Shown: positions 6,219-16,021, counted from the first letter of the stretch. The stretch: DNA of 64,000 nucleotides from Clostridia bacterium (GCA_017541305.1 JAFXZJ010000025.1:1-64000); one strand, 5' to 3'. The notes: generated by a model not told the origin, from the sequence alone. Translations and numbers: made by a program.

Positions 6219-8153
6219 TCAGTCGAGGACTACGTGCGAGAAGTCCACGGGCTTGAGGCTTGCGCCGCCGATAAGGCCGCCGTCGATATTCTCCATGGAC
6301 TTGAGGCCGTGGGCGTTCTTGGCGTTCATGGAGCCGCCGTAGAGTATGCGGACCTTCTTTGCGGCTTCGCAGCCGTAAAGCTCGCAGTAAACCTTGCGGA
6401 TGGCGCCGATGGTGCGGTCGGCCTCCTCGTCGGAGGCGGTCTTGCCGGTGCCGATAGCCCAGATGGGCTCGTAAGCGATCACGACGGGAGCGGCTTCCTC
6501 GGCGTTAAGGCCTTCGAAAGCGGCCTTGACCTGACCGGCAAGGAACTCGTCGGTAACGCCGGCTTCGCGCTGCTCGAGGGTCTCGCCCACGCAGACGATG
6601 GGAACGATGCCCGCGGCCAGCGCTGCCTTGATGCGGGCGTTGACGGAGCAATCCGTCTCGCCGAAGTACTGGCGGCGTTCGCTGTGGCCGATGATCGCAT
6701 ACTCAACGCCGAGCTCCTTGAGCATATCAGCGCTGATCTCGCCGGTGAAGGCGCCCTTTTCAGCCCAGTGGATGTTCTGAGAGCCGAGCTTTACGTTGCT
6801 GCCCTTGATTATGGGAGCGACGAAGGGGATATCGATGAAGGGCGGGCAGACGACCACGTCGGCCTCGGCGTCCTTAACGAGGGGCAGAAGCTCGGTGACG
6901 AGCTTTTCGGCCTGGGTGGGGGTCATGTTCATCTTCCAGTTGCCCGCGATGAGCTTTTTGCGGCAGGGCTTGTCGCAGAGCGCCGCGACGCCGGGAAGCA
7001 CCTTGCCCTCAAGGAACTCGAGGGAAGCGCCTCCGCCGGTGGAGATGTGATCCATCTTGGCGCCCAGACCGAACTTGTTGACCGCGGATGCGGAATCGCC
7101 GCCGCCGATGATGGTGATGCCGGCGCAGTCGGCGCAGGCCTGAGCCACGGCCTTGGTGCCCTCGGCAAAAGCGTCCATCTCGAACACGCCCATGGGGCCG
7201 TTCCAGACGACCGTCTTGGCTTCTTTGATGATATCGCCGTAAAGCTTGGCGGTCTCGGGCCCTATATCAAGGCCCTCAAAGCCGTCGGGCATGGCGTCGA
7301 AGGGGACGACCTTACGCTCGCAGTCCTCGGAGAATTCCTTGGCGACGACGCAGTCCACGGGAAGAACGAGCCTTACGCCCTTTTCCTTGGCGGTCTCCAT
7401 AAGGGACTTGGCAAGATCGATGCTGTTCTCATCCAGCAGGGAGTTGCCGATATTGAGACCCATCGCCTTATAGAAGGTGTAGCTCATGGCGCCGCCGATG
7501 AGCAGCGTGTCGCACTTGTTGAGCAGGTTGGTGATGACGCCGATCTTATCCGCGACCTTCTTGCCGCCGAGTATGGCGACGAAGGGCCTGTCGGGATTCT
7601 CGAGCGCCTTGCCCATGAAGCCCAGCTCCTTTTCGATAAGGAAGCCGCAGACGGCGGGCAGATAATCGGCAACGCCGGCGGTGGAGGCGTGAGCGCGGTG
7701 CACGGTGCCGAACGCGTCGGACACGTAGATATCGGCATAGGAGGCAAGCTTCTTGGCGAATTCGGGATCGTTCTTCTCCTCCTCGGCATGATAGCGGAGG
7801 TTCTCAAGCAGCACTATCTCGCCGTTCTTGAGCGCTTCGACCTTGGCCTTGGCGTCCTCGCCGATGATATCGTTGGCGAAGGTGACCTTGACGCCGGGAA
7901 GCAGCTCGGCAAGCCTCTTTGCCACGGGAGCAAGGCTCATCTCGGGCACGAACTTGCCCTTGGGACGGCCCAGATGGGAGCAGAGGATGACCTTAGCGCC
8001 CTGCTCAACAAGATACTTGATCGTGGGCAGCGCGCCCAGGATGCGGCTCTCGTCGTCGATGTGCAGCTCTTTGTTGAGGGGCACGTTGAAGTCCACGCGC
8101 ACGAGCACGCGCTTTCCGGCGACGTTGATGTCCTTAACAGTCATTTTGTTCAT
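6219..8153 (-). CDS. pgk-tpi: Fused phosphoglycerate kinase / triosephosphate isomerase
   Basis: A single 644-residue frame carries two glycolytic enzymes. Residues 1-396 are phosphoglycerate kinase: RVDFNVPL (19-26), SHLGRPKG (59-66), the WNGPMGVFE nucleotide loop (317-325) and GGGDSASA (350-357). Residues 400-644 are a complete triosephosphate isomerase: NWKMN with catalytic Lys407, IIGHSERR with His490, [12 protein letters not shown] with Glu562 and flap loop 6, and the LYGGS phosphate-binding loop (604-608). The linker is only a few residues, with no internal stop, frameshift or obvious start codon. All catalytic residues are present in both halves. Fusion of these enzymes is known from Thermotoga. 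Good SD (GGAGG) upstream. gpmI follows, while gapA and eno are not in the window. Confidence 0.96.
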   Translation of the reverse strand: MNKMTVKDINVAGKRVLVRVDFNVPLNKELHIDDESRILGALPTIKYLVEQGAKVILCSHLGRPKGKFVPEMSLAPVAKRLAELLPGVKVTFANDIIGEDAKAKVEALKNGEIVLLENLRYHAEEEKNDPEFAKKLASYADIYVSDAFGTVHRAHASTAGVADYLPAVCGFLIEKELGFMGKALENPDRPFVAILGGKKVADKIGVITNLLNKCDTLLIGGAMSYTFYKAMGLNIGNSLLDENSIDLAKSLMETAKEKGVRLVLPVDCVVAKEFSEDCERKVVPFDAMPDGFEGLDIGPETAKLYGDIIKEAKTVVWNGPMGVFEMDAFAEGTKAVAQACADCAGITIIGGGDSASAVNKFGLGAKMDHISTGGGASLEFLEGKVLPGVAALCDKPCRKKLIAGNWKMNMTPTQAEKLVTELLPLVKDAEADVVVCPPFIDIPFVAPIIKGSNVKLGSQNIHWAEKGAFTGEISADMLKELGVEYAIIGHSERRQYFGETDCSVNARIKAALAAGIVPIVCVGETLEQREAGVTDEFLAGQVKAAFEGLNAEEAAPVVIAYEPIWAIGTGKTASDEEADRTIGAIRKVYCELYGCEAAKKVRILYGGSMNAKNAHGLKSMENIDGGLIGGASLKPVDFSHVVLD

Positions 8154-8182
8154 GGTGTATTCCTCCGTAGTAATAATGATTC

Positions 8183-8214
8183 TAAGTTAAAAGTTCTGAG
8201 TTCAAAGCAGAACT
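8183..8214 (-). terminator. Weak terminator-like hairpin after the U32 gene
   Basis: Minus-strand AGTTCTG pairs with CAGAACT across a nine-base loop, followed by TTTTAACTTA, just after the stop codon at 8216. It may separate the upstream run from pgk-tpi. No confident promoter is seen in the 62-base gap. Confidence 0.4.
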
Positions 8215-8215
8215 G

Positions 8216-9487
8216 TCAATTAGCGTTCGTAAGCTTTCGCAGTATGTCCCCCGGCTTTACGGGCTCGGGGCAGGCAATTACAAGCCTTTCTTTGGGGTGC
8301 GGCGCGGAATCGCGGAGCTCGCCCTCCTCGTTTCGGATAGCGGTCACATTGAACGAGCGTGAAACGTCGCCCGGCGCGAGGATATTGAGGCTTTCGCCCG
8401 GCTTGAAGTTGTTGCGCTGCTCGATAAGGGCTTCGCGCTTGGCTTCGTCATAATCGAGCACGACGGCGGATATCTTCGCCTCCTGCGTGTAGCCCCCGGT
8501 GCGGTATTCCATGAGCTCGCCCGGATTCTCGCCATAGAGGATATTCAGGCTCCTCTCCTTCCCATACGTGCCGCCGCGGCATTTTTCGCTCTCGCGGAAG
8601 GCGAAGCCCGTGGTGTAGGGCCTGTGGGAAAGGCGCTGAAGCTCCGTCATCACGGTTTCGATGGGCGCTCCGTCAAGCGCCATGCGATAGGCGTTCGTGG
8701 CCGTTGCGACGTAGAGTATGGATTTCATCCTGCCCTCTATTTTGATGCAGGAAACGCCCGCGTCCTCTATCTCCTTAAGGTACGGCGCAAGGCACATATC
8801 GCGCGAATTCAATATGTAGCTGCCGGACTTATCCTCCTCGAGAGAGAACCATTCGCCATTCTTGCCCGCCTCGCGGAAATCATACTTCCAGCGGCAGGGC
8901 TGCACGCATTCGCCCCGGTTGGAATCGCGCCCGTCGATGTAATTGGAGAGCAGGCAGCGGCCGGAATAGCTGACGCACATTGCGCCGTGGACGAACATTT
9001 CAAGCTCGAGCTCATCCGGTATGCGGGAGCGCAGCCGGGATATCTCTGAAAGCGTGAGCTCGCGGGCGAGCACTATCCTTGAAACGCCCTGATCATACCA
9101 GAATTTTGCCGCTTCGGAATTGAGCGTGTTTGCCTGCGTTGACAGATGCAGGGGCAGCTTGGGCGCGATGCGGCGGCTGAGCGATATCACCGCCGGATCG
9201 TTCACTATAAGCGCGTCCGCACCCGATCGTTTAAGCCCCTCGAGGGTGGCTTCAAGCTCGGGGATATCGTCGTCGCGTATGAACGAATTCACGGTAACGT
9301 AGACCTTGACGCCGCGCTCATGCGCATAGGATACCGTGTCGGGCAGCGTTTCAAGGCTGAAATTGTCCGCAAGGTTCCTCAGTGAAAAGGCGTTCAGACC
9401 CAGATACACCGCGTCCGCGCCATAGCGCACGGCGGTGAGGAACCTTTCCGTATTGCCCGCGGGGGCCAAAAGCTCAAGCTTGGACAT
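8216..9487 (-). CDS. Peptidase U32-family protein (TrhP/RlhA-like)
   Basis: 423 residues from the ATG at 9487; longer readings run into mltG. U32 proteins were named as collagenases, but members such as TrhP and RlhA take part in hydroxylating tRNA or rRNA, using conserved cysteines likely to hold an iron-sulfur cluster. The hallmarks are here: ELLAPAGNTERFLTAVRYGA at the start, then a TIM-barrel region with HLSTQANTLNSEA. The signature FVHGAMCVSYSGRCLLSNY is followed by the Cys pair in GECVQPCRW. A C-terminal beta-barrel extension (about 330-423) is present, as in the longer tRNA-type members. It starts four bases after mltG ends, so it is translationally linked to it. tRNA wobble-uridine hydroxylation is the best guess. 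Confidence 0.85.
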   Translation of the reverse strand: MSKLELLAPAGNTERFLTAVRYGADAVYLGLNAFSLRNLADNFSLETLPDTVSYAHERGVKVYVTVNSFIRDDDIPELEATLEGLKRSGADALIVNDPAVISLSRRIAPKLPLHLSTQANTLNSEAAKFWYDQGVSRIVLARELTLSEISRLRSRIPDELELEMFVHGAMCVSYSGRCLLSNYIDGRDSNRGECVQPCRWKYDFREAGKNGEWFSLEEDKSGSYILNSRDMCLAPYLKEIEDAGVSCIKIEGRMKSILYVATATNAYRMALDGAPIETVMTELQRLSHRPYTTGFAFRESEKCRGGTYGKERSLNILYGENPGELMEYRTGGYTQEAKISAVVLDYDEAKREALIEQRNNFKPGESLNILAPGDVSRSFNVTAIRNEEGELRDSAPHPKERLVIACPEPVKPGDILRKLTNAN

Positions 9488-9491
9488 GGCG

Positions 9492-10796
9492 TTAATTGTT
9501 CCCCCACAGCGGCCTGTACTTTTCGACGTTGGCGGTGTGTTCCTCGATCGTCTTTGCAAATACCAGCGCGCCGGTGGCGGGATCGGTCAGGCAGAAGAAG
9601 TAGTAGCCCTCGTCCATGAACTCCTCGTCGGGATAGAGCGCGGCCTCGATCGCCGCCATACCGGGATTCGATATGGGACCGGCGGGCAGGCCCTTGTACC
9701 TGTAGGTGTTATAGGGCGTGTCGGTATCGAGCTCCTCCTGCGAGAATTCGATGCGGTTGCTCTTGAGCACGTAGCCCAAGGTCGCGTCGGAATGCAGCTC
9801 CATATCGTTGTTGAGCCTGTTGTGGAATACCGCGGAGACCTTTGAGAAGTCGAAGGGCTTGGCCTCCTTTTCGAGCATGGAGGCGAGTATGACTATCTCG
9901 TCGACATCTATCTCCAATTCCTCGGCGCGCTCGGCGTACTTCATGTTATAGATCTCGTTGAAGCGGGTGAGCATCTTGTCGATGACCTCCTCCTCCGTGG
10001 CGTCCTCGAACACCTCATAGGTATCGGGGAAGAGGTAGCCCTCGAGCATGTAAATGCGGCCGTCGCGGCCCTCGTCGACTATGTTCTTGACGAACCAGTA
10101 TTTTTCGGCGAAGGATTTCGCGTCGGTACACAGCTCGAGGAAGCGGTCGGTGGAGGGAAGAATGCCCTGATCGACCAGCTTTTTGGCTATGGCCTCGGCC
10201 GTCATGCCCTCGGAAACGGTGAATTTGACCGTGTTGCGCGGGGGATTGCCCGAGCAGATTATATCGACGATCTGGCCGATATCCATATTGCGGGAGAGTA
10301 TGTATTTGCCCGCCTTGAGGTTGGATGAACGGCCCAAAAAGTCAACGTACACCTTGAAAATCGCCTTGTTGGCAATGAGCCCCTTTTCGCCTTCGCCGCC
10401 CGCCTCGTAGAGTATCTTGGCTATGGCGGACGCGCCGCTGCCCTTGGGGATCTCGACTATTATGGGGGTCGCGTCATTGGGATCCACGGGACGGAAGAAT
10501 TTGTTAACGGCGAATTTGACCGCGAAAATCACGGCAAACACCGTAAGGGCGACCGCTATGATGCCCGCGAGGAACGGTGAAAGCCGCCTCCACCAGCGCT
10601 TGAGCGCGGGATGCTTCTCGCCCTGCTGCGCGCGCCTTACGGCCTTGGGCGCGGGCTCGTCGACGATCTTCACCTTGCCGGTGCTCTCGATCTCCGGCGG
10701 CTTGCGCACAACGGGGAATTTGGCCGTTTCATAGAATTTTTTTGCGTTGTTCCCGCCGTCGTCCGGCTTTTCGAACTGCTTGCTGAAAATGTTCAT
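9492..10796 (-). CDS. mltG: Endolytic murein transglycosylase MltG
   Basis: 434 residues. A 70-residue charged cytoplasmic tail precedes one transmembrane helix (about 74-100), then an extracellular YceG domain with a LysM-like part (about 110-185) and the catalytic core. The core contains SEGMTAEAIAKKL, EGYLFPDTY (252-260), the ASMLEKEA motif with probable catalytic Glu309, and the HNRLNNDMELHSDATLGY block. MltG cuts nascent glycan strands and is thought to set their length. The gene order rnj, ylbF-like, mltG, U32 is common in clostridia. SD GGAG precedes the ATG. Confidence 0.95.
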   Translation of the reverse strand: MNIFSKQFEKPDDGGNNAKKFYETAKFPVVRKPPEIESTGKVKIVDEPAPKAVRRAQQGEKHPALKRWWRRLSPFLAGIIAVALTVFAVIFAVKFAVNKFFRPVDPNDATPIIVEIPKGSGASAIAKILYEAGGEGEKGLIANKAIFKVYVDFLGRSSNLKAGKYILSRNMDIGQIVDIICSGNPPRNTVKFTVSEGMTAEAIAKKLVDQGILPSTDRFLELCTDAKSFAEKYWFVKNIVDEGRDGRIYMLEGYLFPDTYEVFEDATEEEVIDKMLTRFNEIYNMKYAERAEELEIDVDEIVILASMLEKEAKPFDFSKVSAVFHNRLNNDMELHSDATLGYVLKSNRIEFSQEELDTDTPYNTYRYKGLPAGPISNPGMAAIEAALYPDEEFMDEGYYFFCLTDPATGALVFAKTIEEHTANVEKYRPLWGNN

Positions 10797-10813
10797 TTCG
10801 GCTCCTATAAGCT

Positions 10814-11149
10814 TTATTCGGGTATGCCCAGGTCGAGCCCGACCGCGTCGGCAAGTATCTTATAGATATCGCCCACCATGCGTCCGAGCATGTATTCCGC
10901 TATCAGGTATTCCGAAGCGGCTCTGTCCATCTGCAGGAGCTCGCCCAGCTTCTGCAGCTTTTCCATGAGCTCGCCGTCCTCCGCGCCGCCCACTATCGCC
11001 GCCTGCGCCTTGAGCTGCAGGCTCTTGTATTCCTTAAGAAGGTTTTTGGTCATGTCGTCGCGGATGTTTTCCCTTGCGGCGCAGAACCTTTTGTATTCCG
11101 GGCTTTCCTTTATCTCGCGGGCAAGCTCGTTCGCCTTGTCGTAAACCAT
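10814..11149 (-). CDS. YlbF/YmcA family protein
   Basis: 111 residues from the ATG at 11149, which shares its A with the stop codon of rnj (TAATG). The protein is almost wholly helical (YDKANELAREIKESPEYKRF, then a long amphipathic helix and IAEYMLGRMVGDIYKILADA), matching the YlbF/YmcA (DUF964) family. In Bacillus, YlbF and YmcA form part of the Y-complex that tunes RNase Y-dependent mRNA maturation. Placing this gene directly behind RNase J, with RNase Y elsewhere in the window, fits a role in RNA turnover, but that is inferred. Confidence 0.85.
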   Translation of the reverse strand: MVYDKANELAREIKESPEYKRFCAARENIRDDMTKNLLKEYKSLQLKAQAAIVGGAEDGELMEKLQKLGELLQMDRAASEYLIAEYMLGRMVGDIYKILADAVGLDLGIPE

Positions 11150-12816
11150 TATTCCACCTCGATGACGGTAAGCATTATCAGCGGCACGCGCTTGGTCTTG
11201 GAATAAAGACTGCTCTTTATCGCCGACTTGACAAGCGTCTTCACCGTGCCCCATTCGGCTCTTGAGGATATCGCAAACGCCTGCGCTTGTTCCTTGGCGG
11301 CGGCCTTGGCCTCCTCGATGAGCTCCTCGGATTCCTTTGCGAACACGAATCCCTTTGATATGACCTCGGGTTCGGCCGCCAGAACGCCCGTTTCCTTATT
11401 GATCGCGATCATCACCGCGAATATGCCCTCCTGCGAGAGCAAGCGGCGCTCGCGCAGCACTGCGGAGCCTATCTCGCCCACGCCGCCCCCGTCCACGAGC
11501 ACGTTGCCCGATACCACCGAGCCCGCGATCCTGCCGGAACGCTTGGACAGCTCGAGCACGCTGCCCGTTTCCATTACGAATATGCTGTCCTCGCCGAAGC
11601 CCAGAGATTCGGCAAGCCTTGCGTGGTGATAAAGATGCCTTGCCTCGCCGTGCACGGGTATGAAAAACCTGGGCGATATGACGCGCATCATGAGCTTGAG
11701 CTCCTCGCACCTTGCGTGGCCGGAAACGTGCACGTCGGCAAGACGGTCGTAGACCACGTTGGCGCCCCTTGAAAAGAGCTGATTTATCACCTTGCCCACG
11801 GCCTTTTCATTGCCGGGGATGGCGGACGCGGATATGACCACGGTGTCGCCCTTGCCTATGTTCAGCTTGTGGCTGGCGTTGGCCATGCGGAACAGGCCGC
11901 TCATGGCCTCGCCCTGAGAGCCCGTGGTGAATACGCACACGCGCTCGTCGCTGTAATTTTCAAGCTGCTCGACCTCGACGATCGCTTCCTCGGGGATCTT
12001 GAGTATCCCCTGCTCCATGGCGATGCGCACTATCATGATCATAGAGCGGCCCTGGAAGCAGAGCACGCGCCCGTGCTCTATCGCAACGTCGGCGATCTGC
12101 TGGATGCGATAGACGTTGGATGCGAACGTGGCGACTATCACGCGGCCTTCGGCCTGATCGAATACCTTTTCGAACGTGCCGCCCAGCGCCATTTCGGAGG
12201 GCGTATAACCGGGGAACTCCGCGTTGGTGGAATCCATCATGAGCGCCAGCACGCCGCGGCTGCCGTAATAAGCGAACCGCTCGATGTCTATGGGCTCGTT
12301 ATCGACGGGGGTGTAGTCCACCTTGAAATCGCCCGTGTGTATCACAACGCCCACGGGGGTGGTCACCGCCACGGCCAGCGCGCCGGCGATCGAGTGGCCG
12401 ACCTTTATGAATTCGACCTTGAAGCAGCCTATCTCGACCGTGTCGCCCGCCTTGACGCAGCGAAGGTCATAGGTCTTGACCTTCTGCTCCTCGAGCTTGT
12501 GCTCGATGAGCGCCAGCGTGAATTCCGAACCGTAGAACGGGACGCTGAATTTCTGTGCCGCAAAGGGCACCGCGCCGATATGATCCTCGTGTCCGTGCGT
12601 GATCACGAATCCGCGCACGCGGTCGAAGTTCTCCTCAAGATAGGTCATATCGGGTATCACAAGATCGACCCCCAGCATGTCTTCATCGGGGAATGACAGA
12701 CCGCAGTCGATCACCATTATATCGTTTTCATATTCCAGGACGGTCATGTTCTTTCCTATTTCGCCGAGACCGCCCAGGGGGATTATTTTAAGCCTTGGGG
12801 CTTGCTTTTTTGCCAA
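11149..12816 (-). CDS. rnj: Ribonuclease J
   Basis: 555 residues, the usual size of RNase J, a metallo-beta-lactamase/beta-CASP enzyme with 5'-3' exonuclease and endonuclease activity on mRNA and rRNA precursors. The zinc site is seen at HGHEDH (74-79). Further motifs are the HTGDFKVDYTP loop, the beta-CASP region (ATFASNVYRIQQ, GSQGE) and VHVSGHA, followed by PVHGEARHLYHH and a C-terminal oligomerisation domain. One copy is present. It is overlapped by the ylbF-like gene and preceded by an ABC-F gene. Confidence 0.97.
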   Translation of the reverse strand: MAKKQAPRLKIIPLGGLGEIGKNMTVLEYENDIMVIDCGLSFPDEDMLGVDLVIPDMTYLEENFDRVRGFVITHGHEDHIGAVPFAAQKFSVPFYGSEFTLALIEHKLEEQKVKTYDLRCVKAGDTVEIGCFKVEFIKVGHSIAGALAVAVTTPVGVVIHTGDFKVDYTPVDNEPIDIERFAYYGSRGVLALMMDSTNAEFPGYTPSEMALGGTFEKVFDQAEGRVIVATFASNVYRIQQIADVAIEHGRVLCFQGRSMIMIVRIAMEQGILKIPEEAIVEVEQLENYSDERVCVFTTGSQGEAMSGLFRMANASHKLNIGKGDTVVISASAIPGNEKAVGKVINQLFSRGANVVYDRLADVHVSGHARCEELKLMMRVISPRFFIPVHGEARHLYHHARLAESLGFGEDSIFVMETGSVLELSKRSGRIAGSVVSGNVLVDGGGVGEIGSAVLRERRLLSQEGIFAVMIAINKETGVLAAEPEVISKGFVFAKESEELIEEAKAAAKEQAQAFAISSRAEWGTVKTLVKSAIKSSLYSKTKRVPLIMLTVIEVE

Positions 12817-12836
12817 TGTGTTTATACCTCAATCAT

Positions 12837-14768
12837 TCAATATTCATTATCCGCTTTTTCACTGCCGAGCGAGGCAAGCTTTGCTTCCGCTTCCTCCCAC
12901 TGAGCATAGAGCTCGTCTATGTTTTTCCGTATCTCGTCCGCCTTTTTGGAAAGCTCGCCCGCCTTGACGTAATCGGACGAGTACGCGGGCGAGGCAAGCC
13001 GGGCGTTGATCCCGTCGAGCTCCGCCTCGGCCTCCTGTATGCGCTTTTCCGCGCGGGAGACAGCCGTTTTCGCCTTGTTTATATCGCTTTGGAGCTGCTT
13101 GCGCTCCCTGTATTCCACGGCGTTTGCGGAGAGCTTTTTCTCCTCCGCCGCCGTCTCGTCGCCCGCCTTCATCGCCTCGAGGCAGTCGTCATAGCCGCCT
13201 ATGAATTCGCGCAGGCCAGAGGGCGTCATAAGGAATATCCTGTCCGCCAGGCGGTTGACCAGGTAACGGTCATGCGTGACGATCACCATGGTGCCGTTGT
13301 ATTCATCCAGCGCGTTTTCGAGCGCCTCGCGCGAGGCGATATCCAGATGGTTGGTCGGCTCGTCCAGAAGCAGCAGGTTCGCCCTTGTGAGCATAAGCTT
13401 CAAAAGCTGCACGCGGGCCTTTTCGCCTCCCGAAAGGAGGCCTATTTTCTTTTCCACCTCGTCCCCGCGGAACAGGAACGCGCCAAGGGCGTTTCGGATG
13501 TCCTTATAGGAGATGGTGTTGAAATACTTGTCCCAAACCTCATTGAGCACCGTCTTGTCGGGATCGAGTGAGGCCATGGTCTGCTCGTAATACGCGGCCT
13601 CGATATGCGCGCCGAGCATGCACGAGCCCGCGCTGGGACGGAGCCTGCCCGCGATTATGTTGAGCAGGGTGGTCTTGCCGCAGCCGTTATCGCCCAGTAT
13701 GAACACCTTTTCGCCGCGCTTGACGAGCATATCGGCATTGGCGAATACCTGCTTTGCGCCGAAGCTTTTGGCCAGGCCCTTTATTATTACCGCGTCGTTG
13801 CCGCCGCCCTCCTTGGCGGTGAACTTGAAGTGCATGGAGGCGGGATCGCGCTCGGGCTCGACCAGGGTCTCCTTTATGCGGTCGGCTGCCTTCTGCTTGT
13901 GGAAGGCCGTGACGAAGTTATGCTGCTGACCCCATCTGCGCTGCTGCTCCACCATGCCCTCTATGCGTCTGATCTCCTTCATTGCGCGAAGGTATCTGCG
14001 CATTTCAAGCTCGCGCGCGGTGGATCTGAGCTCCATATGCCGCGAATAATTGCCCTTGGACTTGTAAAGCCTCAGATCCTTCATCTCGATCATGCGGTTG
14101 GCGACCTTGTCGAGGAAGTATCGGTCATGCGAGATGACGATGAAAGCGCCCTTGTATGCGGATAGGAAATCCTCGAGCCATTCGATGGCCTTTATATCAA
14201 GGTGATTGGTGGGCTCGTCAAGCAGGAGCAGGTTCGCCCGTGACAGCAGGAGCCTTGCCAGCTGCGCCTTGTTGCGCTGACCGCCTGAGAAGAGCGCGAT
14301 ATCCTTTGAAAGCTCCTCCTCGGTGAAGCCGAGGCCCAGGAGGGTGGATCTTGTTCTTGCGCGGAACGTAAGGCCGCCCTCATCCTCGAAGCGCTCGCGG
14401 AGGCGGGATTGGCGCTCGATCAGCGCGTCGGTCGCTCCCTCGTGCTGAATGCGTTCGTTTATGGAATCGAGCTCGGATTCGATCGAGATGAGCTCCCCAA
14501 AGATACCCTCGACATAGGTATACAGCGAAACGCCCCGGGTATCGAGCGTCTGCTCCATCGAGCCGAGGCGCGTATCGCGCCCGATGGATATCATGCCCTC
14601 GTCATAGCTCTCGCGGCCCTCGAGTATCGCGAAAAGCGTGGACTTTCCGCAGCCGTTCACGCCGATGAAGCCTATGTGATCGCCCGGCTCCACCTCGAAG
14701 GAGATATCCTCGAAGAGCACGCGGGTGACGTAAGATTTTTTAAGTCCGTTAACGGATAATAAGGCCAT
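12837..14768 (-). CDS. ABC-F family ATPase
   Basis: 643 residues from the ATG at 14768 (MALLSVNGLKKSYV). Two tandem ATP-binding cassettes without membrane segments define the ABC-F class of ribosome-acting proteins. Cassette one has GVNGCGKST, SGGQRNKAQLARLLL and DEPTNHLD. Cassette two has GDNGCGKTT, SGGEKARVQLLKLML and DEPTNHLD. The linker between them (around residues 240-300, rich in Arg/Glu with RAMKEIRRIEGMVEQQ) is the P-site-tRNA interaction motif region. The C-terminus is a coiled coil (about 540-630). Closest in layout to YdiF/Uup-like housekeeping ABC-F proteins; antibiotic protection cannot be excluded. Confidence 0.9.
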   Translation of the reverse strand: MALLSVNGLKKSYVTRVLFEDISFEVEPGDHIGFIGVNGCGKSTLFAILEGRESYDEGMISIGRDTRLGSMEQTLDTRGVSLYTYVEGIFGELISIESELDSINERIQHEGATDALIERQSRLRERFEDEGGLTFRARTRSTLLGLGFTEEELSKDIALFSGGQRNKAQLARLLLSRANLLLLDEPTNHLDIKAIEWLEDFLSAYKGAFIVISHDRYFLDKVANRMIEMKDLRLYKSKGNYSRHMELRSTARELEMRRYLRAMKEIRRIEGMVEQQRRWGQQHNFVTAFHKQKAADRIKETLVEPERDPASMHFKFTAKEGGGNDAVIIKGLAKSFGAKQVFANADMLVKRGEKVFILGDNGCGKTTLLNIIAGRLRPSAGSCMLGAHIEAAYYEQTMASLDPDKTVLNEVWDKYFNTISYKDIRNALGAFLFRGDEVEKKIGLLSGGEKARVQLLKLMLTRANLLLLDEPTNHLDIASREALENALDEYNGTMVIVTHDRYLVNRLADRIFLMTPSGLREFIGGYDDCLEAMKAGDETAAEEKKLSANAVEYRERKQLQSDINKAKTAVSRAEKRIQEAEAELDGINARLASPAYSSDYVKAGELSKKADEIRKNIDELYAQWEEAEAKLASLGSEKADNEY

Positions 14769-14779
14769 TATAACCTCGA

Positions 14780-15289
14780 TCAGATATTGATTATTACCGC
14801 GTCGACGCCCTCGTTGAGGGCAAGGCGGATCGTCGCGCCCGTGCCGGACGCAAGATCGCCCGAAAAGCCGCATATGAGCTTGGCGGCGTGCCTGACGAGA
14901 AAGCCGTTCCTGCTCTGAAAACAGCCGGGCGTGTATTTATCGGCCAGGGACACCACGGTGTGCGCCTCCTGCGCGCAGCGCCTTATTCGGGCGCCCGCAC
15001 CGAAGCCAAACGGAAACACGCATACCAGCTCCATCCCCCTGCACCGCCTGCGCAGCTTGAGCACCGCCTCGGCCGCGTAAAGATCGACGCCGTCCGCCAT
15101 GCCCGAAAGGAAGTAATCCGTCCCCTCGGAATAGGCTCTGAGTATGGCGTTCTCCAGTCTTGCCTTGAAGGCGGCGCAGCGCGGATCGCGCTCGTTGCGG
15201 CCCCAGGGGAGCTTTGCCTCCCTGTGCCCGGTGAAGCTGACCGAAAGCTCCCGCGGGAGCGAGTAGTTTTCGGGGCTGACGATATTCAT
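14780..15289 (-). CDS. SLOG family protein (DUF1273/YpsA-like)
   Basis: 169 residues from the ATG at 15289, which shares a base with the stop of the preceding ATPase gene (TGATG). The sequence shows the SLOG Rossmann-like nucleotide-binding pattern. SFTGHRE is at the N-terminus, SGMADGVDLYAAEAV in the middle, CVFPFGFG-type and YTPGCFQSRNGFLV segments follow, and a final SGTGATIRLALNEG strand-helix closes it. This matches the DUF1273/YpsA group, linked in Bacillus to cell-division and stress phenotypes through an unknown ligand. It lies between the P-loop ATPase and the ABC-F gene. Confidence 0.8.
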   Translation of the reverse strand: MNIVSPENYSLPRELSVSFTGHREAKLPWGRNERDPRCAAFKARLENAILRAYSEGTDYFLSGMADGVDLYAAEAVLKLRRRCRGMELVCVFPFGFGAGARIRRCAQEAHTVVSLADKYTPGCFQSRNGFLVRHAAKLICGFSGDLASGTGATIRLALNEGVDAVIINI

Positions 15290-16002
15290 CACAGCCCGCT
15301 TTCCGTATATCTGCCCCAGTCCCTGTGCATATAGCGCACGATGGGATAAGCCCTTCCTGTGAGCTCGCGGGGTATGCCGCGCCTTTCGGCCTCGGCCATG
15401 AACTCCGACAGTATCTCGGGAGTGCCGACGGTGCCTATGATGGGAAGGCCCGTACGCTCGGAGACCTCTCTTGTGATATCGAGCCCGTCGAAGAGATCCT
15501 TCACGCTGGTTTCATGCGAAAGATTGGTGTTGTTGAGTATTCCCGTGACCTTTAACCGGCTTACGCCCGTGATCTTGCCGATCATCTCGACGTTCTCATC
15601 CGCGCCCGAGGACAGCGGACGGCGGCAGTTTATGACGTACCAGACCTCGAAATTCTCGAGCTCCTTGAAATAGCCGTAATACTGCCCCATTGCGATGGAG
15701 CCGACGGGATCGCCGCCCACGTCGAATATGACCAGGTCGGAATTGTCGGAAAACACCGAGAATATCTCGGCGGGAATGGAGGGCACCTCCACGCCCGAGC
15801 TTGTAAAGTTCGGGGAGATGAGGCGTATGCCCGCGGCATTGAGCTCTGCCTTTCTTTCGGTGGAGCGGAAATAGGGATTGATCACGTCGATATCGACCAG
15901 AGTCACCTTTTCGCCCTTTGCCGCGGCCTCAAAGGCCATGTTGAGCGCCAGCTCGGTCTTGCCCGAGCCGAAGTTGCCTATTATTACGTAATAGCGTTTC
16001 AT
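15289..16002 (-). CDS. ParA/MinD-like P-loop ATPase of unknown role
   Basis: 237 residues. The Walker A motif is GNFGSGKTE (9-17), not the deviant KGGxGK type of true ParA. DIDVINPYFRSTERK follows, with a Walker B-like LVIFDVGGDPVGS. The overall pattern is of the SIMIBI fold. Similar proteins occur as single genes in clostridia with no settled function. It is flanked by an FAD oxidoreductase and a SLOG protein, with one-base coupling to the latter, suggesting a shared but unknown process. No partition site or ParB is visible. Confidence 0.65.
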   Translation of the reverse strand: MKRYYVIIGNFGSGKTELALNMAFEAAAKGEKVTLVDIDVINPYFRSTERKAELNAAGIRLISPNFTSSGVEVPSIPAEIFSVFSDNSDLVIFDVGGDPVGSIAMGQYYGYFKELENFEVWYVINCRRPLSSGADENVEMIGKITGVSRLKVTGILNNTNLSHETSVKDLFDGLDITREVSERTGLPIIGTVGTPEILSEFMAEAERRGIPRELTGRAYPIVRYMHRDWGRYTESGL

Positions 16003-16021
16003 TTATGATCTCCATAGGCCG

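Noticed and set aside
6219-8153. Programmed frameshift or separate start for the TIM half of pgk-tpi
   Set aside because: The two halves lie in one uninterrupted frame, with no slippery sequence and no SD plus start codon at the junction.
6234-8453. Very long open frame (739 codons) on the plus strand opposite pgk-tpi
   Set aside because: It is the complement of a GC-rich, strongly biased coding region; its product is low-complexity and no SD precedes it. Similar long antisense frames opposite the GH2 gene and the subtilase gene were dropped for the same reason.
15289-16002. Chromosome or plasmid partition protein ParA
   Set aside because: The Walker A motif is not the ParA type, and no ParB or parS-like repeats are next to it.
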